Shown: positions 36,308-44,922 of the stretch, piece by piece | Numbering within the stretch: position 1 is the first letter of the stretch | Layout of the letters: each line of letters begins with the position of its first letter | Source of the DNA: Antiquaquibacter oligotrophicus | Lineage (GTDB): Bacteria > Actinomycetota > Actinomycetes > Actinomycetales > Microbacteriaceae | Direction of reading: 5' to 3' | Length of the DNA: 64,000 bases | NCBI RefSeq assembly: GCF_020535405.1 | Contig: NZ_CP085036.1 | Location: 2,170,001 to 2,234,000 of the forward strand | The notes under the pieces: generated by a model | What the model was told of the DNA's origin: nothing | The model's database searches: none | Seen by the model: only the letters and a program-made list of their open reading frames with translations | Program-made: the position numbers and the translations under genes

Positions 36308-37612
36308 CTACCCGTCGCGGTTCGGTTCTGAGTTATCGAGTCGGGCGAAGGCCTGGCGCCAGCTCAGCTGGTTGGCGGCCTTGACGATACACACGACGAA
36401 GGCGAGCCAGCCGAACTCCACGAGGATCGAACTCTCGGCGAGGGCGTTGACGAGCAGGGCGATCAGAACCAGGGCCGGCCACACGTAGACGACGCTGCGA
36501 CGGGCCGACGCCAGGAGCCACGACCGGGTGACGGCCAGTCCCGCGAGCGCGAGAAAGATGACGAGACCGACGAGGCCGAGTTGAAGCCAGAGGTCGACGA
36601 GCGCGCCGGAGGCGGTCGTCTCGAACCGCGGCGAGATATCGGCGAAGAGATTAAACGGCGGCAGGTCGATCCGCCAGGCCCCGATCCATCCCCATCCCTC
36701 GAGTGGATGTAGCGAGATGAGTTCGAATGCCCGGTACCAGACGTCGAGGCGGTACGTGAGCTCCTCGGTCGCTCCGAGCACGGTGATGATCGCGGAACGG
36801 AATACCCAGGCCAGGACGAGACCGATCGCGAGCACACCGAGCAGGGCGAACTGCCAGTAGCGGCGGTTCTCCGCTGGCGCTCGCCGAAGGGCGTAGAGAA
36901 GCCCCGTCGCGATGGCCACCACAATGACGACACCGATGGTGATCGGCGATCGGGTGAGCAGTACACACAACGCCGCCCCGATGAGGGAACCGATGGCGAG
37001 CCCGCGCGGCACTGACTTGGTGGCGAGTTCCGCGCCGAATGTGATGAGTGCGATGACGGCGACGATGCCGAGATCGTTCCGATTGCCGAGGATGCCCTGG
37101 ATCGGGCCGAGGTCGGCGAGGTTACCCTGCACGGAGAGAAAGCGGATGGGCGCGTCGATGAGCACACCCGACAGGATCTCGATGCCGATCGAAATCCCGA
37201 GTACCAGCCGGAGCACGTCGCCGAAGGCTCGGACGATCTGGATGGTGTCCCGCAACAGTGCGACGTAAAAGGCGAGGACGGTGAAGGCCAGCAGATAGAT
37301 GAGGGCGGCGAGACTCACCCACTGGTACTGGCTCCACACGAGCGTGATCGCCGTCCACCCCAAAAACACCAGCAGAGAGAGCGGCAGCAGACCCCTCCAC
37401 TCGAGGGTGCCCCAGCGGGCGATGAGGGATGCCGCGGCCAGGAGTACGAGCACGGAGAGCGCCCCGATGAGGCCCGCCCAGCCGCTCAGCTGGCGAATCG
37501 GGAAGGCGAGGACGGCGACTCCGACAATCGCGGTGGTGAGTGCCGTAACGAATCTCGGCGCGCCGAGGAAGTCGAGCGCTGCTCCCAGGAGTTTCTCGCG
37601 CTGACCCGTCAT
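36308..37612 (-). CDS. O-antigen ligase/polymerase family membrane protein
   Basis: A 434-residue membrane protein with about 11-12 helices and the large outer loop typical of Wzy/WaaL, here RLDVWYRAFELISLHPLEGWGWIGAW, which contains the family R...P..G.G pattern. Such proteins join repeat units into chains or attach chains to a carrier. It follows a second, similar gene with a four-base overlap. Convergent with the gmd operon across a seven-base gap. Which of the pair is polymerase and which ligase cannot be said. Confidence 0.82.
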   Translation of the reverse strand: MTGQREKLLGAALDFLGAPRFVTALTTAIVGVAVLAFPIRQLSGWAGLIGALSVLVLLAAASLIARWGTLEWRGLLPLSLLVFLGWTAITLVWSQYQWVSLAALIYLLAFTVLAFYVALLRDTIQIVRAFGDVLRLVLGISIGIEILSGVLIDAPIRFLSVQGNLADLGPIQGILGNRNDLGIVAVIALITFGAELATKSVPRGLAIGSLIGAALCVLLTRSPITIGVVIVVAIATGLLYALRRAPAENRRYWQFALLGVLAIGLVLAWVFRSAIITVLGATEELTYRLDVWYRAFELISLHPLEGWGWIGAWRIDLPPFNLFADISPRFETTASGALVDLWLQLGLVGLVIFLALAGLAVTRSWLLASARRSVVYVWPALVLIALLVNALAESSILVEFGWLAFVVCIVKAANQLSWRQAFARLDNSEPNRDG

Positions 37613-38955
37613 TCGCGCGCGTCCCGCGGTTGCTCGATGAGCGGCTCATTTCGCTTCGTGGAGACCGCGATGAGCGTGAGAAACATGATGCCGAACTCCA
37701 CGAGGAGCCTGCTCTCGGCCACACTCTGGATGATGAGGGCGACCATGATGGCGAACGGGAGAAGCGTCAGTGCGGTGTGTTTGAGCGGCTGCCCCGGTAC
37801 CACCTGTTGGCGGTCGACGGCGAATGCCCACGTTCGGGCGAGGGTGGAGATCACGAGGGCCGCGAAGACGATGAGCCCGACGATTCCCAGCTGGAACCAC
37901 ACATCCAGCCACGCATTGTGGGCCTGCAACATACGCACCTTGTTGCTGAACGCGAGGTCGTGGAACGGATCGGCCCACGGAACCCAATAGCTCACCCAGC
38001 CCCAACCAAACGCAGGACGTTGCTGCGCGAGGGCGATGACGCTGTCCCAGATGTCCAACCGGCCGGTGAGGTCGGTGTCGCGACCTAGCGCTCGAATGAT
38101 CGCCGCCGGGAAGGCGATGACCGCGGTCGTCACCAGGGCGCCGGCCGCCGCGAGGCTCGCGTAGGTGATGGTGCGCGCTCGCGGAGAATCCCGCCTGCGC
38201 AGGAGAAGGACTACGCCGATGATCGCAAGAGTGCCGACGAGGGCTACGGTCACCGTCGCCGATCGGGAGAGAGCGAGCATAACCACCGCGAGTGCGATCC
38301 AGGCTATCGACGCGGCACGGCGCCGCCGTCGGTCGGCGAGTTCGATCGCGAAGACCAGTAGGGCGAGAAGGGCCAGGAATCCGAGGTGGTTGGAGTTGCC
38401 GACGATGCCCTGGATTCTCCCGTCGTCGAACACCTCGAACAGTTCGTTGCGCGACCAGTACAGCAGCGGAGGGATCCGGCCGTCGTAGTCCTCCGGATTG
38501 GCGTTGACTTGCTGGGTCAGCGGAAGCAGCGGGGCGCGGATGACGAGCGAGACGAAGAGTTCGAAAAGGAGCGACGTGGCGAGCACAAAACGCAGCACCC
38601 TGCTGAGCCCGCGGAGGAGTTCGGGCCACGAGTAGGTGACGGCGAGAGTGACACCCGCGACCACGAGCATCCACGTCGTCAGGAGCCCGAGGGCGGTCGC
38701 TGATGGGTAGTGCGACCACAGGATCGACAGCGTCGCAAGCACGAGGAACGCGAGCAGCGGGTAGGGGAGCTCGCTGATGCGCCACCGACCGCGCTGCGCG
38801 ATGAGGATGACGATGCACGCGAGGAACACGAGCACTGAAACAACCCCAAACACCCACCATCCGACCGACAGTCGCCACGCGTCGGGTGCCATGGCCAGAA
38901 GGAGAACCAGGACGAGAAAACCGGATCTCCACCGGGGGTCGCTGAGGAACCGCAT
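37609..38955 (-). CDS. O-antigen ligase/polymerase family membrane protein, second of pair
   Basis: A 448-residue protein with the same fold as its downstream neighbour, including the loop DLTGRLDIWDSVIALAQQRPAFGWGW and ML.AHNAWLDVWFQLGI. The R.D.W and P..G.GW pattern is conserved in Wzy_C family proteins. ATG 38955 is supported by a TAGCCT box six bases upstream. The tandem arrangement suggests duplication followed by specialisation. Confidence 0.84.
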   Translation of the reverse strand: MRFLSDPRWRSGFLVLVLLLAMAPDAWRLSVGWWVFGVVSVLVFLACIVILIAQRGRWRISELPYPLLAFLVLATLSILWSHYPSATALGLLTTWMLVVAGVTLAVTYSWPELLRGLSRVLRFVLATSLLFELFVSLVIRAPLLPLTQQVNANPEDYDGRIPPLLYWSRNELFEVFDDGRIQGIVGNSNHLGFLALLALLVFAIELADRRRRRAASIAWIALAVVMLALSRSATVTVALVGTLAIIGVVLLLRRRDSPRARTITYASLAAAGALVTTAVIAFPAAIIRALGRDTDLTGRLDIWDSVIALAQQRPAFGWGWVSYWVPWADPFHDLAFSNKVRMLQAHNAWLDVWFQLGIVGLIVFAALVISTLARTWAFAVDRQQVVPGQPLKHTALTLLPFAIMVALIIQSVAESRLLVEFGIMFLTLIAVSTKRNEPLIEQPRDARE

Positions 38956-38961
38956 TCCGTA

Positions 38962-38967
38962 AGGCTA
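38962..38967 (-). promoter_or_regulatory. -10 box for the leaderless ligase/polymerase operon
   Basis: TAGCCT on the minus strand ends six bases before ATG 38955. Confidence 0.5.
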
Positions 38968-38980
38968 GACGACCGGCACC

Positions 38981-38986
38981 TATGAT
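38981..38986 (+). promoter_or_regulatory. -10 box before the initiating sugar transferase gene
   Basis: TATGAT is close to consensus and lies 50 bases upstream of ATG 39037. The leader carries AGGA at 39020-39023. Confidence 0.45.
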
Positions 38987-39036
38987 CATGGAGGACAACT
39001 CGTGACTTTGACCGACCCCAGGAATTGAGTCTCGCA

Positions 39037-40503
39037 ATGGTGCATCCCCGAGCCACTGAGCGCCCCGCGCGCGCTCAGTGGGTGCGCATGTACACGCGTC
39101 AGTTGTTTCTGACCGACGCGCTCGCGGTGCTCGTCGCCGTGGGCGGGTCGCACCTGCTCTGGTTCGGTACACGTTCCGTGGAGCTCGCCAGCGGCGACCT
39201 GCTGCCCCTCGGTATCTCCTACCTCGTGGTGAGTGTCGTTCTCGCGGCGAGCTGGCTCATCTTCCTCCACGTCTTCGGGACCAGGGATGCCCGCATCGTC
39301 GGTTCCGGACTGCAGGAGTACGCGCGCACGGCCGACGCCACGGTGCGGTTGTTCGGTCTCGTGGCGATCGTGAGCCTCCTGCTCATGATCGATATCGCTC
39401 GCGGCTTCATCATCACGGCGTTTCCGGTTGGCCTTTTCCTGATCCTTCTGGGTCGCTGGTTGTGGCGGCAGTGGTTGCGCGAGAAGCGCTTCACGGGGCT
39501 CTACAGGGTCCGCCTCATCGTTGTGGGGTCCACCGGATCCATCACGGAACTCGCCGACGAACTCCGCCGTCACGCCTACGCGGGATTCGAGGTCGTCGGG
39601 GTGTGTCTCACGGTTCCGACCGAGTCACCCGACGATGTGGCAAAGCTGGGGGTTCCCGTCTTCCGTTCCATCTCCGACCTGACCGCGATCATTCGGCAGA
39701 CCGACGCCCACGTTGTCGCCCTCGCCGGCTCGCACGGACTGACCCCGTCGGCGGTGCGCTCGATCAGTTGGCAGCTCGAGCGAACCGGCATCGATCTGAT
39801 GGTCGCGCCCTCGATCACCGACATCGCCGGAACGAGGATCCACACCCGACTCGTTGCGGGTCTTCCGCTCATTTACGTCGAGTCGCCGAGCTACGAGGGT
39901 GGCGCGAAGGTCATCAAGGCCCTCTTCGACTTCACGGCGGCCATCATCCTCACCATCCTCCTGTCACCGGTTCTCATCGCCATCGCGATCGCTGTGAAGG
40001 TCACCAGTCGCGGGCCGGTGTTCTTCACGCAGGAGCGGGTCGGTCTCGGTGGCTCCCTCTTCCGCATCATCAAGTTCCGCTCGATGACGGTCGGTGCCGA
40101 CGAGGAGCTCATGTCGCTCCTGGCAGAAAAGGATCTCGATACCCAGCCACTCTTCAAGATCCGCGACGATCCGCGGGTGACGAGACTCGGCAAGTTTCTG
40201 CGCAGCACGTCACTCGACGAACTGCCCCAACTCTTCAACGTCATCAAGGGCGACATGAGTCTCGTGGGGCCGCGACCGCAAATAGCTGCCGAGGTGGCGC
40301 TCTACACGGATGACGCGGCGCGGCGCCTGCTCGTCAAACCCGGTATCACGGGCCTATGGCAGATCAGCGGACGATCCGATCTCGGGTGGGAGGAGGCGGT
40401 CAAACTCGACCTGTACTACGTCGAGAACTGGTCGCTCACCGACGATCTCGTGATCCTCTTCCGAACGGCGCGTGCCGTGCTACTGCGGGTGGGGGCCCAC
40501 TAG
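39037..40503 (+). CDS. polyprenyl-phosphate sugar-1-phosphate transferase (initiating enzyme, WbaP/CpsE type)
   Basis: Starts a glycan by moving a sugar-1-phosphate onto undecaprenyl phosphate. The 488-residue protein has four N-terminal helices, a Rossmann-like middle domain (about 160-285) and the C-terminal catalytic domain: re-entrant helix, FTQERVGLGG, KFRSM, SLDELPQLFNVIKGDMSLVGPRP and KPGITGLWQISGRSD. A second enzyme of the same architecture is at 59597. ATG 39037 is used; a TTG four codons upstream touches the ribosome site and is less likely. The sugar (Glc, Gal or another) is unknown. Confidence 0.92.
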   Translation: MVHPRATERPARAQWVRMYTRQLFLTDALAVLVAVGGSHLLWFGTRSVELASGDLLPLGISYLVVSVVLAASWLIFLHVFGTRDARIVGSGLQEYARTADATVRLFGLVAIVSLLLMIDIARGFIITAFPVGLFLILLGRWLWRQWLREKRFTGLYRVRLIVVGSTGSITELADELRRHAYAGFEVVGVCLTVPTESPDDVAKLGVPVFRSISDLTAIIRQTDAHVVALAGSHGLTPSAVRSISWQLERTGIDLMVAPSITDIAGTRIHTRLVAGLPLIYVESPSYEGGAKVIKALFDFTAAIILTILLSPVLIAIAIAVKVTSRGPVFFTQERVGLGGSLFRIIKFRSMTVGADEELMSLLAEKDLDTQPLFKIRDDPRVTRLGKFLRSTSLDELPQLFNVIKGDMSLVGPRPQIAAEVALYTDDAARRLLVKPGITGLWQISGRSDLGWEEAVKLDLYYVENWSLTDDLVILFRTARAVLLRVGAH

Positions 40504-41615
40504 GCGTTCGCGGCGACCCACTCGCGAAGTTCGGCCGAGAATCGTTCACGCGAGAACCGTCTGCTCCACTCGACGATGGGTTCTCTCGGCAGGTCGCTCG
40601 CACGGCGAACGGCATCGGCGACCGATGCGGGGTCGTCGGCATCGAAGTGCACACCCGAGATGCCCTCCGCGACGGTCTCGGCCGAACCGCCGATGCGATT
40701 GGCGGCCACCGGGGTGCCGAGCGCCATTGCTTCGATGGGCATGATCCCGAAGTCCTCCACGGGAGGAAATACGAGCACGGTCGCCGCGGCGTAGAGCGCG
40801 TACAGGAGTTCATTGGGTGGTTCGATGACAAACGTCACCGGCACGCGGGCCGCCTCCGCGAGGGTGCGAAGACGCGGTTCCTCCGGTCCCGCCCCCGCAA
40901 GCACCACCGGCAGGCCGGCGGACTCTCCCGCCGCGATGACGAGATCGAGTCTCTTGTAGGGGATGAAACGGGATGCACCCAGCACAAACGTCTCGGGAAG
41001 TGAATCCATCACACGCAAGCCGTCGTCGCCGAGGCGCGAGCGCCAATCCGCCACCGACTGAATGCGCGAGATCTCGACGGGTGGGTAGATAACGCTCGCG
41101 GGCTGCTCCCACGTCGCGGCGATACGTTCGGCGACGTAATTGCTGATGCCCGCGATGGCCGTGGCCTCGGATGCCCGCGCCCTGTCGATGGGGCGCAGTG
41201 CACGCGCAGCGGCACGGGCGAGAGGGCCAGACCCGCGGTCATCGAGTTCTGGTGTCCACAGGTATCGCGCCGGTGTGTACGTGTAGACGAGTTTGGCCGC
41301 GTCGCGGGAACGCCCGCGCGGGTGCAGGTGGTGTGCAAACGAGTGGGAGCTCGCGATCACCCAGTCGAGTTCTTCGGTCGGATCGATGGCGGTGCGCCAC
41401 GCGCCAGCTAGAACGGGCATCGCGAGTGCCTTGCGTCCGCGCAGCGGCGACCGTGCCAACCAGAGTTCGCGCACCTCTCGGCCGGGGAAGCGCTCTGGGG
41501 CATTCAGCCACGGCGTGAGGATCGGGGCATCCGGAAACTCCGCGGCGATGGCCTCGAGCACGTTCTCGGAGCCACCGAACGGTTCGATCCACTCGTGGGC
41601 GATCAGGCCGGGCAC
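40500..41615 (-). CDS. family 4 glycosyltransferase
   Basis: A 371-residue GT-B protein. It opens with AHEWIEPFGGSENVLEAIA, has YTYTPARYLWTPELDD in the middle and the EX7E-type motif in FPPVEDFGIMPIEAMALGTPV. It is closely similar in style to the GT4 enzyme at 46317 (AHDYITQRGGAERVVL, YSPARWLYQSD), so the two probably arose by duplication. GTG 41615 is chosen since TAGACT lies seven bases upstream. Its stop shares the bases CTAG with the stop of the convergent sugar transferase. Confidence 0.88.
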   Translation of the reverse strand: MPGLIAHEWIEPFGGSENVLEAIAAEFPDAPILTPWLNAPERFPGREVRELWLARSPLRGRKALAMPVLAGAWRTAIDPTEELDWVIASSHSFAHHLHPRGRSRDAAKLVYTYTPARYLWTPELDDRGSGPLARAAARALRPIDRARASEATAIAGISNYVAERIAATWEQPASVIYPPVEISRIQSVADWRSRLGDDGLRVMDSLPETFVLGASRFIPYKRLDLVIAAGESAGLPVVLAGAGPEEPRLRTLAEAARVPVTFVIEPPNELLYALYAAATVLVFPPVEDFGIMPIEAMALGTPVAANRIGGSAETVAEGISGVHFDADDPASVADAVRRASDLPREPIVEWSRRFSRERFSAELREWVAANA

Positions 41616-41622
41616 GCGGACG

Positions 41623-41628
41623 AGTCTA
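41623..41628 (-). promoter_or_regulatory. -10 box for leaderless GT4 gene
   Basis: TAGACT on the minus strand ends seven bases before GTG 41615 and decides this start over longer possibilities. Confidence 0.5.
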
Positions 41629-41637
41629 GAGGGGTGG

Positions 41638-42819
41638 CTAGACGAAAGCCGCCTTGCCCGTGATCGCCCGGCCAACGATGAGGGTATTCATCTCCCGCGT
41701 TCCCTCGTACGAGTAGAGCGCCTCGGCATCCGCGAACGCGCGCATCGCGCCGTAGTCGAGCACGATCCCGTTGCCGCCGAGAGCCTCGCGGCACCACGCG
41801 ACCGTCTCGCGCATCCTGCTGGTCGTGAACTCCTTGGCCAGCGCCGAGTGCTGGTCGCCCTGGGTGCCCTCGTCGAGCATCTCCGACACCCTCGTGACGA
41901 GGGCAATCGATGAGGTGATGTTGCCGAGGCTCTTGGCGAGCAATTCCTGCACAAGTTGGTGTGAGGCGATGGGCTTGCCGAACTGGATCCGCTCCTTCGT
42001 GTACGCGACGGCCGCCTCGTAGGCCTGGATCGAGTTGCCGACCGCAGCCCAGGCGACCTCGGCGCGCGTCAGGCGCAACACTGCGGCCGTATCGCGGAAA
42101 GAGTTCGCGTTCTGCAGCCGATTTGCCTCCGGAACCACAACGTCGGTGAGGGTGATGTCAGCATTCTGGATGATGCGGAGCGAACCCTTGCCCGGGATCG
42201 CGGTCGCGTTGTAACCGGGGGCATCCTGCGGCACGATGAACCCCTTGACCTGACCGTCCTCGGCGTCCTTCGCCCAGATGACCGTGATGTCACCGATCGA
42301 CCCGTTACCGATCCAGCGCTTGGAGCCGTTCAACACCCACGAGTCGCCGTCACGTCGCGCTACCGTGCGCAGGCCCTGAGCCGAATCCGACCCGGAGAGC
42401 GGTTCGGTGAGACCGAAGGCACCCATGAGTTCGGCCGAGGCCAACCGCGGCAGCCACTCGGCACGCTGCTCAGCGCTGCCGCACTGGGCGATGGCACCCA
42501 TGGCGAGACCGTTCTGCACCCCGACGAGTGTCGCCGCGCTCGCGTCGACGCGAGCGAGCTCGAGAGCCACCCATCCGCGGAACACGGCCGAGTTTTCGAA
42601 GGGTCGTGTCTCCTCCCACGCGAGTCCGTAGATGCCGAGGTCCGCGAGCCCCCGATGAACTTCGGGGCCAAACATCTCGCCGCGCTCCCACAGCGCGTTC
42701 GCGACAGGGCGCACCGTCGACTCGAGAAACTCGCGCAAGGCAACGAGCTTGTCGAGCTCCTCGGGTCGAAGGCGGCTCTCGAAGCCGTAGAAGTCACTAT
42801 CGAGGGTGGGGAACGTCAT
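41638..42819 (-). CDS. acyl-CoA dehydrogenase, glutaryl-CoA dehydrogenase-like
   Basis: A 393-residue flavoenzyme of the acyl-CoA dehydrogenase family. FAD-binding motifs FGLTEPLSGSDS and KRWIGNGSIGD are present, and the catalytic base is Glu372 in YEGTREMN, the position used by glutaryl-CoA and short-chain enzymes. The N terminus (RPVANALWERGEM) also fits the glutaryl-CoA dehydrogenase branch. It is a metabolic gene with no visible link to the surrounding glycan genes. A CCGGAGCC site precedes ATG 42819. Substrate not proven. Confidence 0.85.
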   Translation of the reverse strand: MTFPTLDSDFYGFESRLRPEELDKLVALREFLESTVRPVANALWERGEMFGPEVHRGLADLGIYGLAWEETRPFENSAVFRGWVALELARVDASAATLVGVQNGLAMGAIAQCGSAEQRAEWLPRLASAELMGAFGLTEPLSGSDSAQGLRTVARRDGDSWVLNGSKRWIGNGSIGDITVIWAKDAEDGQVKGFIVPQDAPGYNATAIPGKGSLRIIQNADITLTDVVVPEANRLQNANSFRDTAAVLRLTRAEVAWAAVGNSIQAYEAAVAYTKERIQFGKPIASHQLVQELLAKSLGNITSSIALVTRVSEMLDEGTQGDQHSALAKEFTTSRMRETVAWCREALGGNGIVLDYGAMRAFADAEALYSYEGTREMNTLIVGRAITGKAAFV

Positions 42820-42902
42820 CGTCGGCTCCGGTGGTCTGGGTGAAAGGGCGTTGCGCCAGCGTTACTCAATCAGGCCGAAACCCGGCGTTTCCACACCGTT
42901 GT

Positions 42903-42908
42903 TAGGGT
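42903..42908 (+). promoter_or_regulatory. -10 box upstream of manA
   Basis: TAGGGT ends six bases before ATG 42915, the first codon of a ten-codon open frame, and 29 bases before the manA start. Confidence 0.5.
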
Positions 42909-42914
42909 GATCCA

Positions 42915-42947
42915 ATGCGCACAGGGGAAGGTGGCGGATGTTTGTAG
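42915..42947 (+). CDS. possible leaderless ten-residue upstream peptide before manA
   Basis: The short frame reads MRTGEGGGCL and stops with TAG inside manA, ten bases past the manA start. Its ATG lies six bases after the -10 box, the spacing seen at the leaderless genes of this window, so a ribosome could start here at the 5' end of the mRNA. It would also run through the manA ribosome site and couple the two. It may simply be chance; nothing else supports a function for the peptide. Confidence 0.3.
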   Translation: MRTGEGGGCL

Positions 42948-44098
42948 GCATCACCAACGAGCCGCGAGACTACGCGTGGGGGAGCGACGGTCTCATTTCG
43001 GAGCTGCTCGGTCGTGAGCCCTCCGGCGCGCCAGAGGCCGAACTGTGGTTGGGGGCTCATCACGGCTCCCCGAGTGTTCTCCTGGATCCTGGCCACGGTG
43101 AGGGCGCCCACGATCTCGCACAGTGGATCGCGGGCAACCCCACACGCGCCGTGGGGAACGAGGATGCTCGGCTTCCGTTCCTGCTCAAAGTGCTTGCCGC
43201 GGCCTCCCCGCTGTCACTGCAGGCTCATCCGACGACGGCTCAGGCGCAGGAGGGCTTTACGCGAGAGAACGCGGCGGGCATCCCGCTGTCCGCCGCCGAG
43301 CGGAACTATCGCGACCCGCACGCGAAGCCCGAACTCATTCTCGCGGTGAGCGATCGCTTCGAGGCTTTGTGCGGCTTCCGACCGATAGCGGAGGTCAGGG
43401 AGGACCTCGAACCGATCGTCGCGTCGGCACCGGGGGAGGACCGCGCCGTGCTCGCCGACCTGGTTGAACGCCTGGACGACGGCGCACTGCGCTCCGTCGT
43501 GGAGTGGCTCATCACCCGCGGCGACGGGTCTACCGAGGCGATCGCGGCCGTCAGCCGACTGGCAGAGACGGATGCCCGCCTCGAGCTTCAACGGCGGCTC
43601 GCCGAGCTCTATCCTGGCGACCCCGGCATCGTCATCAGCCTCCTCCTGCATCACGTTGTTCTCGCGCGGGGTGAGGCGCTCTTTCTGCCTGCAGGCAACA
43701 TTCACGCCTACGTCGACGGTGTCGGCATCGAACTCATGGAGGCGTCGGACAACGTCTTGCGTGGGGGTCTCACCCCGAAGCACGTGGATGTCGCGGAGTT
43801 GCTCTCCGTGCTCGATTTCACGCCACGTTCGGCTCCGCTGCTGATTCCCGAGGTGCCGGTCCCCGATGTCCGGGTATTCCGTCCGGAGGGTGCGGGATTC
43901 GCTCTCATCGAGTTCGAGGGTTCCGGCCCGTGTCCGCTCGACGGTCCGGCGATCGCGCTGTGCCTTTCGGGGTCCTTCGTTCTTTCGGGTGCGACATCAA
44001 CGACAGTCAGTCGGGGTGATGCCGTATTTATCACCCCCGACGAGGGCGATTTGATCGTTGACGGCTCCGGCCAGCTCGTCGTCGCGACCGTTGCCTGA
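42938..44098 (+). CDS. manA: mannose-6-phosphate isomerase, class I
   Basis: Interconverts fructose-6-phosphate and mannose-6-phosphate and so feeds GDP-mannose and, through gmd, GDP-deoxyhexoses. The 386-residue cupin protein has the opening DYAWGS, the zinc ligand region SLQAHPTTAQA (Gln95, His97), DPHAKPEL with a conserved Glu, and LPAGNIHAYVDGVGIELMEASDN. The GGGGAAGG ribosome site is at 42924-42931, giving ATG 42938. Divergent from the acyl-CoA dehydrogenase. Confidence 0.93.
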   Translation: MFVGITNEPRDYAWGSDGLISELLGREPSGAPEAELWLGAHHGSPSVLLDPGHGEGAHDLAQWIAGNPTRAVGNEDARLPFLLKVLAAASPLSLQAHPTTAQAQEGFTRENAAGIPLSAAERNYRDPHAKPELILAVSDRFEALCGFRPIAEVREDLEPIVASAPGEDRAVLADLVERLDDGALRSVVEWLITRGDGSTEAIAAVSRLAETDARLELQRRLAELYPGDPGIVISLLLHHVVLARGEALFLPAGNIHAYVDGVGIELMEASDNVLRGGLTPKHVDVAELLSVLDFTPRSAPLLIPEVPVPDVRVFRPEGAGFALIEFEGSGPCPLDGPAIALCLSGSFVLSGATSTTVSRGDAVFITPDEGDLIVDGSGQLVVATVA

Positions 44099-44152
44099 CC
44101 TGACCCCTATGATCGTCGGGGTACATCCGTCGATCGAGGAGCTTCTATCTCT

Positions 44153-44776
44153 GTGAGTGAGTCACCGGTGTCCGCTGCCGAACGCTTCTCCATCGTTGTC
44201 GTCTGCACGGCGAACATCTGTCGTTCTCCGATTGCCGAGCGTCTCCTGCGTCGACTCCTCGAGCGTGACGCGCCGCAGCTGTGGTCGATTCAGGTGTCAA
44301 GTGCCGGAACACGTGCGACCGCGGGCAGGGCGCTTCCGGATGACACGCTCGTCGAGCTCGAGCGATTGGGTCTGCCCGCTCAGCAGCACGCTGCCGTGCC
44401 GCTCGACGCGGCGACTCTCGCAACGGCCGACCTCGTGCTCGGCCTCACCCGCGACCACCGAAAAGCCGCGGTTCGACTGGCGCCGCGGGTCGCCACCCGC
44501 GCGTTCACGCTGGCCGAATACGCTCGCATCCTGCAGTTCATCCGCGCCGAACGCGCCGATGTGGCTCCGCGTCTCGACGGTGACGTGACCGCCTACCTCC
44601 GTGAGCTCACTGCTCTTGCCGCGCGATTGCGCGGGTCGATGGCTCCCCAGCTGAGCCCCGACGATCTCGACATCGAGGACCCGTACAACCGTGGCACGGC
44701 GGTCTACCGCCGCGTTGCCGACAGCATCTCCGCATCGAGCACATCAATCGTGGACACGCTCCGTTCATTTGCGTGA
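44153..44776 (+). CDS. low-molecular-weight protein-tyrosine phosphatase
   Basis: Removes phosphate from tyrosine, probably from the BY-kinase encoded next to it. The 207-residue protein carries the P-loop signature CTANICRS (Cys18 nucleophile, Arg24) and the general acid Asp176 in DIEDPYNRG. It is longer than the usual 150-160 residues through an insert around TLAEYARILQ and RADVAPRLDGDVTAYL. GTG 44153 has a GAGGAGC ribosome site about 12 bases upstream. Phosphatase/kinase pairs of this kind set chain length and output of exopolysaccharide operons. Confidence 0.9.
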   Translation: MSESPVSAAERFSIVVVCTANICRSPIAERLLRRLLERDAPQLWSIQVSSAGTRATAGRALPDDTLVELERLGLPAQQHAAVPLDAATLATADLVLGLTRDHRKAAVRLAPRVATRAFTLAEYARILQFIRAERADVAPRLDGDVTAYLRELTALAARLRGSMAPQLSPDDLDIEDPYNRGTAVYRRVADSISASSTSIVDTLRSFA

Positions 44777-44798
44777 CGCGAGACCCCGTCTATACACT
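44769..44798 (+). promoter_or_regulatory. promoter of the exopolysaccharide operon
   Basis: TTGCGT (44769-44774) and TATACA (44791-44796) are 16 bases apart, a fair match to the housekeeping sigma consensus. An offset TACACT (44793-44798) would give an 18-base spacer. The -35 box overlaps the end of the phosphatase gene. The transcript would have a leader of more than 110 bases. Confidence 0.5.
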
Positions 44799-44814
44799 CT
44801 CGTCTAGGGACTCT

Positions 44815-44830
44815 CCTCGCTTCGGCGGGG
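44815..44830 (+). other. UUCG tetraloop hairpin in the exopolysaccharide leader
   Basis: CCTCGC and GCGGGG pair around TTCG, closed by C-G, which makes the very stable cUUCGg tetraloop; one pair is a wobble. No U run follows, so it is more likely a structural or mRNA-stability element than a simple terminator. Confidence 0.55.
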
Positions 44831-44873
44831 TACATGAATAACAGCATTACAGCTACGCAAAGGGCATCTTCTG

Positions 44874-44893
44874 GGCGGGATTTTTCTCCCGCC
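44874..44893 (+). other. second hairpin in the exopolysaccharide leader
   Basis: GGCGGGA and TCCCGCC form a seven-base-pair stem around a TTTTTC loop, ending 30 bases before the kinase start. With the upstream tetraloop hairpin it could form part of an attenuator, but no alternative antiterminator pairing was found by eye. Confidence 0.45.
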
Positions 44894-44922
44894 GGCCAGG
44901 CTTGCGTACCGGGAGATGCTGT

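Noticed and set aside
41638..42819. The acyl-CoA dehydrogenase as a third member of the sulfur-type oxidase group
   Set aside because: It has the catalytic Glu in YEGT typical of true CoA-ester dehydrogenases and lies 20 kb from that operon.
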